Shown here one piece after another: positions 1 to 5,334 of a DNA stretch of 5,708 bases. Both the position numbers and the translations under genes were made by a program. Numbering within the stretch: the first letter of the stretch is position 1; each line of letters opens with the position of its first letter. The DNA comes from an uncultured Ruminococcus sp. (GTDB lineage Bacteria > Bacillota > Clostridia > Oscillospirales > Ruminococcaceae). The stretch covers positions 1 to 5,708 of the forward strand of contig CAMWWG010000074.1 in the NCBI GenBank assembly GCA_947177935.1, given 5' to 3'. The notes below the pieces were generated by a model, which did not search any database, was not told the DNA's origin, and saw nothing but the letters and a program-made list of their open reading frames with translations.

Positions 1-773
1 AGGCATTTTGGGACTGTTCTTCCTTGACATCTATCACAATCCCGGATAGTGTCACAAAAATTGGAGATAGTGTATTTTCCCACTGTACTGCCTTGGAATC
101 TATCACGATTCCCGATAGTATCACAAAAATTGGAGAAAGTGCGTTTTATGGATGTTCTTCTTTGACATCTGTCAAACTCTCGAATCATATCACAAGTATT
201 GAAAAAAAAGCATTTTCCAACTGTACTGCCTTAGAATTTATTACGATTCCAGAAAGTGTCAAAAGTATTGGAGAAAATGCATTTTCCAGTTGTTCTGCCT
301 TGGAATTTATCACAATCCCGGAGAGTGTCAAAAGTATCGGAGGTTGGGCATTTTCGAACTGTTCTTCTTTGGAATCTATCACAATCCTGAATGCAGACTG
401 TGAAATTTATAATGCTGATTATTATTTTGGTGAATGGACAATCAGCGACACAGCAGTGATCTATGGCTATCCAGGTTCTACTGCACGGGCATATGCAATA
501 AAATATAAACGGAAATTTGTCGCACTGGATGAGAATCAGGATATCACAGATCAAGAAATTCTCTGGGGCGATGCGAATGATGACGGCACAGTCGATATCA
601 GCGACGTTGTCCTGATGAATCGTGTCTATGTTGGTGTGGATGAGATTAACGCTGAGGGTCTGAAAAACGCTGACGTTGACCAGAGTGGCAAAATCGAATT
701 AGCCGACTCCATGAACATCCTCAAACTCCTGGTGCATTTACTGGAATCGTCTGATTTTCCGATTCAGGCGTAA
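1..773 (+). CDS. BspA-like leucine-rich-repeat protein with C-terminal type I dockerin (5'-truncated)
   Basis: The reading frame is open from position 3 at the window edge, so this is the last 256 residues of a longer gene; the TTG at 24 lies inside a repeat and is not a real start. Residues 1-138 form six 23-residue LRR_5 (BspA/TpLRR) units of the pattern AFxxCxxLxxITIPxSVxxIGxx. A capping segment follows (about residues 148-176, with IYGYPGSTARAYA), as is usual at the end of such arrays. Residues 188-250 are a type I dockerin with two calcium-binding F-hands: D190, N192, D194, T196, D198, D201, and D224, D226, S228, K230, E232, D235, set 34 residues apart as normal. Family knowledge: dockerins bind cohesins of scaffoldins, and LRR_5 domains are linked to adhesion. 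A secreted, complex-bound binding protein is inferred; the signal peptide would lie upstream of the window. No enzyme domain is visible in this part. Confidence 0.93.
   Translation, partial: AFWDCSSLTSITIPDSVTKIGDSVFSHCTALESITIPDSITKIGESAFYGCSSLTSVKLSNHITSIEKKAFSNCTALEFITIPESVKSIGENAFSSCSALEFITIPESVKSIGGWAFSNCSSLESITILNADCEIYNADYYFGEWTISDTAVIYGYPGSTARAYAIKYKRKFVALDENQDITDQEILWGDANDDGTVDISDVVLMNRVYVGVDEINAEGLKNADVDQSGKIELADSMNILKLLVHLLESSDFPIQA
3..416 (+). repeat. Six in-frame 69-bp tandem repeats encoding LRR_5 units
   Basis: Units begin at 3, 72, 141, 210, 279 and 348, each starting with an Ala/Val-Phe codon pair (gca ttt, gta ttt or gcg ttt) and exactly 69 bp long, so every unit keeps the frame. 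The sixth decays after its first half. Units 4 and 5 match at 54 of 69 bases by hand count. The array probably continues upstream of the window, since the first unit starts right at the edge. Confidence 0.9.
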
Positions 774-796
774 TCTGAATTGCAACACAGAAACCG

Positions 797-831
797 AAAA
801 TCTGGGTTATTGCCATAATCCGGATTTTTTT
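797..831 (+). terminator. Rho-independent terminator of the first LRR-dockerin gene
   Basis: A 12-bp stem (799-810 with 815-826, two G-U pairs) closes a 4-base loop, TGCC. The right arm runs into a T tract (825-831) and a further T-rich stretch, and the A's at 797-800 can lengthen the stem. It lies 23 bp past the stop codon at 771-773 and before the promoter at 852, separating the two transcription units. Confidence 0.85.
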
Positions 832-851
832 GTATTTTTCCGGAATCCGGA

Positions 852-880
852 TTGACAAATGTCCGTTTTTGTGGTAAAAT
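852..880 (+). promoter_or_regulatory. Sigma-A-type promoter for the SGNH hydrolase-prfB unit
   Basis: TTGACA (852-857), a 17-base spacer, then TAAAAT (875-880) preceded by TGG, which gives an extended -10. Transcription should begin near 887. The -35 box overlaps by two bases a perfect 10-bp palindrome, AATCCGGATT (844-853), which could be an operator or simply chance. Confidence 0.85.
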
Positions 881-906
881 TTCTATAGGTGTGTGTTATT
901 TTTTCA

Positions 907-914
907 GGGGAGGG
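907..914 (+). promoter_or_regulatory. Ribosome binding site of the SGNH hydrolase gene
   Basis: The purine run GGGGAGGG sits 14 bases before the ATG at 929, a somewhat long spacing. It decides the start: the in-frame GTG at 893 lies upstream of this site and only a few bases from the predicted transcription start, with no binding site of its own. Confidence 0.6.
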
Positions 915-928
915 ATTTTAAAAATTTT

Positions 929-1603
929 ATGGATTATTTTTCGATTATGGGCGACTCCATCAGTACGTTTGTCGGTTCTCAGCCGAAAAACTACAATATC
1001 TATTATGACTATGAAAATCTGAAAAAAAACGCCATGCGCTCCCTTGCCGATGTCTGGTGGTCAAAAGTCATTTCCCATTTCCGGGGAACACTCTGCCTGA
1101 ATAATTCCTTTGCCGGAAGCTGTGTCGCCGGAAAACGCTTTCCCTCCGGTAACTGCGTCCAGAGGACGGAACTGCTCCATAACGGAGAGTATGCGCCGGA
1201 ATATATTTTAATTTATATGGGCATTAAAGATTTCGGCAGGGGCGTACCGATCCGGGGACGGAATTTTTTCCGGAAGAATCCGATCTATTTTGAGGATGCC
1301 TATACGCTGATGCTCCGGCGGATCAAATGGAATTATCCCAGTTCCGTGGTTATCTGCGGTACAGTCGCCAGAACTTACCATGCCAGAATTCCAAACTGGA
1401 AGTTTCCGGAGAAATTCCAGGGGATTGCTCTGGAAGAATATAATGAGACCATCCGGCTTGTCGCAGAAAAACAGAAATGTCCTGTAGCGGATCTGTCAGC
1501 GAAAAAAATTTACTATGAAACACTGGACGGAACGCACCCCACGTTAATCGGACATGAAGAACTTGCGCAGGGATGGATGGCATGTCTGCATGATATTTTA
1601 TAA
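929..1603 (+). CDS. SGNH/GDSL-family hydrolase (putative esterase), cytoplasmic
   Basis: The protein has 224 residues from the ATG at 929 and no signal peptide, so it should act in the cytoplasm. SGNH blocks are visible in order: block I GDS with nucleophile Ser10 (SIMGDSISTF), block II around Gly63 (NNSFAGSCVAG), block III G98-I-K-D101 followed by FGRG, and block V D200-G-T-H203, which supplies Asp and His of the triad. Such enzymes are esterases, lipases or carbohydrate deacetylases; the substrate here cannot be told. Oddity: block III normally reads GxND, with the Asn helping form the oxyanion hole, but residue 100 is Lys (codon AAA, 1226-1228), so activity may be altered. It is the first gene after the promoter at 852-880, and prfB follows after 34 bases with no strong terminator between, so the two are probably co-transcribed. 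Family assignment is firm; function is not. Confidence 0.88.
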   Translation: MDYFSIMGDSISTFVGSQPKNYNIYYDYENLKKNAMRSLADVWWSKVISHFRGTLCLNNSFAGSCVAGKRFPSGNCVQRTELLHNGEYAPEYILIYMGIKDFGRGVPIRGRNFFRKNPIYFEDAYTLMLRRIKWNYPSSVVICGTVARTYHARIPNWKFPEKFQGIALEEYNETIRLVAEKQKCPVADLSAKKIYYETLDGTHPTLIGHEELAQGWMACLHDIL

Positions 1604-1637
1604 TATATTTAAAATATTGCGAAGAAAGGGTTTTACT

Positions 1638-2759
1638 ATGATTTTATTGGATGAATTAAGAGTTGAAATGAACGGCTACCGAAAAGAAGTCGACGAACTC
1701 GGCGAAGTGCTGGATATTAAAAACGCACAGCAGGAAGTGAAAACATTGCAGGAGCAGGCAGCACAGGAGGGATTCTGGGATGACCTGGAAAATTCTCAGA
1801 AAGTGCTCCAGAAAACCAAACAGCTTGAAAACAAGATTGCCGATTATCAGAAAATTCAGCAGCGTCTGGAGGATATCCTGACAATGATTGAAATGTGCAT
1901 GGAAGAACCGGACGAAGACATGCAGAATGAAATTGTCGCAGACATTGCCGGATTCAAGCAGGATTTAGAGGCGAAGAATCTGGAAACGCTCCTGTCCGGT
2001 GAGTATGATTCCCGGAATGCCATTTTAACATTCCACGCAGGCGCAGGCGGTACAGAGGCGCAGGACTGGGCAGAAATGCTCTATCGGATGTACAACCGCT
2101 GGGCGGAACGCCATAACTTCAAGGTGGAACTGCTGGACTATCTGGACGGCGAGGAGGCAGGTCTGAAAAGTGCCTGTATCATGGTATCCGGCGAGAATGC
2201 CTATGGCTATCTCAAATCGGAAGCCGGCGTGCACCGGCTTGTCCGGGTGTCTCCGTTTGACGCATCCGGACGGCGGCACACATCCTTTGCGGCACTGGAA
2301 GTCATGCCGGAAATTGATGAGAGCATCAGCGTGGACATCCGACCGGAGGACATTGAAACGGAATTTTACCGTGCGAGCGGTGCAGGCGGACAGAAAGTCA
2401 ACAAGACCAGCTCCGCTGTCCGGCTGATTCACAAGCCCACGGGATTGGTTGCATCCTGCCAGACGCAGAGAAGTCAGTACCAGAACAAAGATTATGCAAT
2501 GAAAATGCTGATTTCCAAGCTTGTGGAAATCAAAGAGCGGGAACACCTTGAAAAAATTTCGGATATTAAGGGCGTTCAGAAAGAAATCGGCTGGGGCGCA
2601 CAGATCCGTTCTTATGTGTTCATGCCGTACACACTGGCGAAAGATCACCGGACGAATTTTGAAAATGGCAATATCAATGCTGTGATGGACGGCGATTTAG
2701 ACGGCTTTATTCATGCCTATCTGAAATCACTTTCCCATGGTACACTGGAAACAAATTAA
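1638..2759 (+). CDS. prfB: Peptide chain release factor 2 (RF2)
   Basis: RF2 recognises the stop codons UGA and UAA on the ribosome and triggers release of the finished protein. The product has 373 residues, close to the 365 of E. coli RF2. An N-terminal helical region (with QEGFWDD near residue 50) leads into the PCRF domain. The RF2-specific tripeptide Ser-Pro-Phe is at residues 205-207, and the catalytic GGQ at 250-252 within RASGAGGQKVNK, at the same numbers as in E. coli. Residue 246 is Ala. The ATG at 1638 is chosen because AAAGGG (1625-1630) lies 7 bases before it; the frame stays open back to 1554, but that overlaps the preceding gene. The +1 programmed frameshift used by many bacteria is missing: codons 25-26 are CTG GAT (Leu-Asp) in one continuous frame. 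It lies second in an apparent operon behind the SGNH hydrolase and ends 25 bases before a terminator. Confidence 0.97.
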   Translation: MILLDELRVEMNGYRKEVDELGEVLDIKNAQQEVKTLQEQAAQEGFWDDLENSQKVLQKTKQLENKIADYQKIQQRLEDILTMIEMCMEEPDEDMQNEIVADIAGFKQDLEAKNLETLLSGEYDSRNAILTFHAGAGGTEAQDWAEMLYRMYNRWAERHNFKVELLDYLDGEEAGLKSACIMVSGENAYGYLKSEAGVHRLVRVSPFDASGRRHTSFAALEVMPEIDESISVDIRPEDIETEFYRASGAGGQKVNKTSSAVRLIHKPTGLVASCQTQRSQYQNKDYAMKMLISKLVEIKEREHLEKISDIKGVQKEIGWGAQIRSYVFMPYTLAKDHRTNFENGNINAVMDGDLDGFIHAYLKSLSHGTLETN

Positions 2760-2784
2760 AAATTCAAGATTAAAAATAATCAGG

Positions 2785-2817
2785 AAAAAATGCCTGCACA
2801 CAAGTGCAGGTATTTTT
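2785..2817 (+). terminator. Rho-independent terminator after prfB
   Basis: A 10-bp stem (2790-2799 with 2804-2813, one G-U pair) with core CCTGCAC/GTGCAGG and a 4-base loop, ACAA. The right arm is followed by a T run (2813-2817). An A run on the left flank (2785-2790) makes it nearly symmetrical. It ends the SGNH hydrolase-prfB unit. Confidence 0.87.
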
Positions 2818-2872
2818 ATAAAAGTGAACAAAAAAAGCTGTTGAATTTCTACCTATTTCATCAAAAAGATAA

Positions 2873-2901
2873 TTGACATTTTCAGGAAATTGTGCTATAC
2901 T
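2873..2901 (+). promoter_or_regulatory. Sigma-A-type promoter for the two dockerin genes
   Basis: TTGACA (2873-2878), a 17-base spacer, then TATACT (2896-2901) preceded by TGC, an extended -10. This is very close to consensus, so strong constitutive transcription starting near 2908 is expected. No operator-like dyad is evident beside it. Confidence 0.88.
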
Positions 2902-2907
2902 ATAAAT

Positions 2908-2965
2908 AGTGGAGAAGATTTTTCTCTCCATTAAAATTTTATTAAAAAAGGAGTATTGATGCGTT
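2908..2965 (+). promoter_or_regulatory. 5' leader with small hairpin and ribosome binding site
   Basis: The predicted leader of about 58 bases starts with a short hairpin: TGGAGA (2910-2915) pairs with TCTCCA (2925-2930) around a 9-base loop. A hairpin so near the 5' end may protect the mRNA. The binding site AAAGGAG (2947-2953) lies 12 bases before the ATG at 2966, but only 5 bases before another ATG at 2959 in a different frame. No known riboswitch structure was recognised. Confidence 0.5.
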
Positions 2966-3814
2966 ATGCAGAAAATCAAAAAGCTTGTTTCTGTCCTTGC
3001 GGCTGGAGTAATGCTTACATCTATGGCAGGACTCTCGGCGAATGCTACAGATGAGACAACAGCTGTGACAATGGAGAGTGTACTTGAGGAATTGAATGCC
3101 GGCACACTCACAATCGAACAGGCGGAGGAGATGCTTTCTGTGGGGCAGGTTCGCAGTGCGCCATTTTACTATGTTCCATATGACACCTATCTTGAAAATG
3201 CGCTTTCAACTTCACCGCATTATTTAGCTGTTGTTCCTAAACAAGGGACTACATTTGAATCAAGTTTAAACATATCCTTTTATCTCAACGCTAATATTGT
3301 TGAATCCACGCCAACAGCAAGTAACCTCATACTTGGAAAACGTTATGTAGGTCATGCTTCCGTTAAGTCAGTAACCCCCGGTAAGAATTCAAATGGTTAC
3401 AGAGAATTTATAGCAAATGTCTCATTTCCTGAGAAATGCTCAATAGATTATGCGCTTTTCACATATGAGCTTCCTTTCAGCAATGCAATAGCTTCAGAAT
3501 ACGATTTTGATAGGTATACAAGCTGGCGTGGAATCCCCTCATCAGATATTTATACTGGTGATGATAGCATAACTTTCAAAAAATGCGTCTACTCCATGGG
3601 AGATGTAGATCGTGATGGGGATGTGGATAAAGACGATCAACAGAAAATCGGGGATTTTGTTGTAGGTTTAGGAAGAAACGATCCTAATAGAACTACTGAG
3701 GAAAGTTATTATGATGCTATGGCTTTTCGGCTTGCGGCAGATATTGATGGAAGTGGCATGGTTGAGTTTTCGGATGTTGTGGCAGTCACTAAATACTTCA
3801 ATAATGGGAAGTGA
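2966..3814 (+). CDS. Secreted dockerin protein with an unrecognised N-terminal domain
   Basis: The protein has 282 residues. Residues 1-27 form a signal peptide (MQKIKK, a hydrophobic core, then SANA with cleavage after Ala27). Residues 33-60 look like a short helical pair (ESVLEELNAGTLTIEQAEEM). Residues 62-208 are rich in Tyr, Ser and Thr, probably beta-stranded, with only two cysteines (158 and 207); I recognise no enzyme or binding-module family. Residues 211-280 are a type I dockerin: F-hand 1 D213, D215, D217, D219, D221, D224; F-hand 2 D259, D261, S263, M265, E267, D270. These are 46 residues apart, where the two neighbouring dockerins have 34. The start is fixed by an in-frame TGA at 2957-2959, after which ATG 2966 comes first. 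The LRR-dockerin gene begins 5 bases after its stop, so both are probably made from one mRNA and exported to the same scaffold. A new carbohydrate-binding or adhesion module is possible but unproven. Confidence 0.92.
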   Translation: MQKIKKLVSVLAAGVMLTSMAGLSANATDETTAVTMESVLEELNAGTLTIEQAEEMLSVGQVRSAPFYYVPYDTYLENALSTSPHYLAVVPKQGTTFESSLNISFYLNANIVESTPTASNLILGKRYVGHASVKSVTPGKNSNGYREFIANVSFPEKCSIDYALFTYELPFSNAIASEYDFDRYTSWRGIPSSDIYTGDDSITFKKCVYSMGDVDRDGDVDKDDQQKIGDFVVGLGRNDPNRTTEESYYDAMAFRLAADIDGSGMVEFSDVVAVTKYFNNGK

Positions 3815-3819
3815 TCTTC

Positions 3820-5268
3820 ATGAAAAAATCATTAATATCTCTGACAGCGTTTCTTCTGGCGGCGGCAAATCTTTCAAGCATTGCCGCTTCTGCCTATGTG
3901 CCAAGTTTTAAGAAATTCAGTGAGGACGCCCGGTTTGTTACGTATGATGGTCTGGAATATGTGCTTGAAAATGACCAGGCAAAAATCATTGGCGCAACCA
4001 ATACAAGCGTTACGTCTGTTACCATTCCTGCTGAAATTGAGGGACTGCCTGTTGATTATCCTTATTTTAACTGTTTTCAGGATTGTCCGAATCTGACAGA
4101 AATTCTGGTAGATCCGGAAAATAAAAATTTTGAAAGCATTGACGGTGTCCTGTTCCGAAAAGACTGGAATTCATTGTGTATTTATCCTTGCGCCCGTGAG
4201 GGAGATGTCTACGTTTTGCCGGATGGTATATCCAAGATAGAGTCAAACGCTTTTAGTTGTTGTACAAATATAAAAGAAATTACAATGCCTAGCAATGTAT
4301 ATATTGGTAACAAAGCATTTGAAGATTCTTCTCTGGAAACATTCACAAATCCGATTCTTATGAGAACCGGTGGTGGAATTGACGGATGTCGGCAATTAAA
4401 AGAATTAAATTGGGCAGATTCGAGCGGAATGAACTTACCACCTAAACTAATTGGACTCACATTAGATAGATTTCAGAATTTAGAGTCTCTCATTGTTCCT
4501 GAAAATTATACTTCTGTGGATGCATATGTCCTGCTTTCTAACTGTCCGAATCTAAAACAAGTTGTACTGCCCAGTGGTGATTATGGACAGGGGATTGTAT
4601 TACGCAACTGTAAAAATCTGGAGTCTTTTTCCATGTCGGCTTCTGTCATCGATGAAAAGTTTCATCTGTATGGCTGCGACAAAATAACTTCCCTGGATTT
4701 ATCAGATATTACAATTGACAGATCAGGTTTGGATTTTGGATTCTATGTTGAAAATTGTGCCACACTGGAAGATGTACAGTTACCGGATGCGATTGATTAC
4801 GAAATAGAAAACTGTCCGAACATTTCTTCACTCTCTTTTGATTCCGAAAGAGTTCCGTATCTCAAGTTAGGAAATGGGAACACTGGTCTAAAAGATTTGT
4901 ATTTTTATAATAAAGATGTGCGGTCTGGTAATATCAAGGTTCTGGATTCGGAATATACAAACAGTTTCCAAGATCTGGCTGACATGGACATTACTATTCA
5001 TTGCCGGAGAGCTAGCAAAATGTTACAAGAAGAATGCGAACAGTACGGCGTGCCTTATGTCATTCTTGAAGATGAAATTACTCCCGGCGACACGACCGGC
5101 GACGGTGAACTAGATATCCGGGATGTCATCATGACCAACAGAATTTATGTCGGCGTGGAAAAAAGCAAACCCTCCCGGATCGTAGGCGGCGACCTTGACG
5201 GCAGCGGCAAACTGGATTTGTCAGATTCCATGCAAATTCTGCGGAAACTGGTCGGGCTTGACTCTTAA
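3820..5268 (+). CDS. Secreted BspA-like leucine-rich-repeat protein with C-terminal type I dockerin
   Basis: The protein has 482 residues from ATG 3820. Residues 1-25 are a signal peptide (MKKSLIS, hydrophobic core, cleavage after the ASA ending at Ala25). Residues 43-78 match the usual opening of LRR_5 proteins (YDGLEYVLENDQAKIIGA, then VTSVTIPAEIEGLPV). About ten irregular LRR units follow, many beginning NCPNL or NCxxL, up to about 375. A capping segment covers about 381-416. Residues 423-481 are a dockerin: D424, T426, D428, E430, D432, D435, and D458, D460, S462, K464, D466, D469, 34 residues apart. No catalytic domain is visible; adhesion or ligand binding on a cohesin scaffold is inferred. 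GGGAAG (3806-3811) precedes the ATG. An in-frame GTG at 3811 overlaps the upstream stop codon (GTGA) and would add three residues, but the ATG gives the better signal peptide. The LRR region is AT-rich while the dockerin end is GC-rich. A terminator follows directly. Confidence 0.95.
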   Translation: MKKSLISLTAFLLAAANLSSIAASAYVPSFKKFSEDARFVTYDGLEYVLENDQAKIIGATNTSVTSVTIPAEIEGLPVDYPYFNCFQDCPNLTEILVDPENKNFESIDGVLFRKDWNSLCIYPCAREGDVYVLPDGISKIESNAFSCCTNIKEITMPSNVYIGNKAFEDSSLETFTNPILMRTGGGIDGCRQLKELNWADSSGMNLPPKLIGLTLDRFQNLESLIVPENYTSVDAYVLLSNCPNLKQVVLPSGDYGQGIVLRNCKNLESFSMSASVIDEKFHLYGCDKITSLDLSDITIDRSGLDFGFYVENCATLEDVQLPDAIDYEIENCPNISSLSFDSERVPYLKLGNGNTGLKDLYFYNKDVRSGNIKVLDSEYTNSFQDLADMDITIHCRRASKMLQEECEQYGVPYVILEDEITPGDTTGDGELDIRDVIMTNRIYVGVEKSKPSRIVGGDLDGSGKLDLSDSMQILRKLVGLDS

Positions 5269-5274
5269 AAAATT

Positions 5275-5309
5275 AAAAAAAGTCCTCTGTGCAGACAGGG
5301 GACTTTTTT
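5275..5309. terminator. Bidirectional Rho-independent terminator between convergent genes
   Basis: An 11-bp core stem (AAGTCCTCTGT ending at 5290, pairing with ACAGGGGACTT from 5295; one G-U pair) closes the loop GCAG. It is flanked by A's on the left (5275-5280) and T's on the right (5304-5309), so a T tract follows the hairpin on either strand. It lies 7 bases past the forward LRR-dockerin gene and 26 bases past the minus-strand spoVAE stop. Confidence 0.9.
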
Positions 5310-5334
5310 GTTTTTAATTTTTAATTCCTAAAAT

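Noticed and set aside
24..26. TTG at 24 as the start of the first gene
   Set aside because: The frame is open upstream to the window edge with recognisable LRR residues (AFWDCSS), there is no binding site, and a signal peptide is missing. The gene is cut by the window.
3..416. Regular 69-bp repeats as a possible CRISPR or non-coding repeat array
   Set aside because: There are no unique spacers, the period is a multiple of three, and each unit encodes a standard LRR_5 repeat.
231..554. Cys-rich minus-strand frame of 107 codons opposite the LRR repeats
   Set aside because: The Cys and Phe-rich repeats are the mirror of the 69-bp LRR array; no binding site or promoter supports it.
893..895. 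GTG at 893 as the start of the SGNH hydrolase
   Set aside because: It would put the ribosome binding site (907-914) inside the gene and lies about 6 bases from the predicted transcription start. ATG 929 fits the binding site and the family's usual start shortly before the GDS block.
2025..2648. 207-codon open frame on the minus strand within prfB
   Set aside because: It lies wholly antisense to a clearly real, conserved gene, its translation resembles no protein family and it has no convincing start site. It is a by-product of prfB codon use.
2754..2781. AT-rich, roughly 14-bp repeat (ATTAAAAATTCAAG / ATTAAAAATAATCA) after prfB, resembling AATTAAAAATT-like sequence near 5311-5326
   Set aside because: Too short and low in complexity to call a repeat family from two places; chance in AT-rich spacers cannot be excluded.
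2902..2965. Possible riboswitch in the leader of the dockerin operon
   Set aside because: The leader is only about 58 bases with one 6-bp hairpin and no terminator or sequestering stem, too little for a known class.
2770..3111. Minus-strand frame of 113 codons over the terminator, promoter and dockerin gene start
   Set aside because: It runs through the prfB terminator, the promoter and a signal peptide region, which are all explained on the plus strand.
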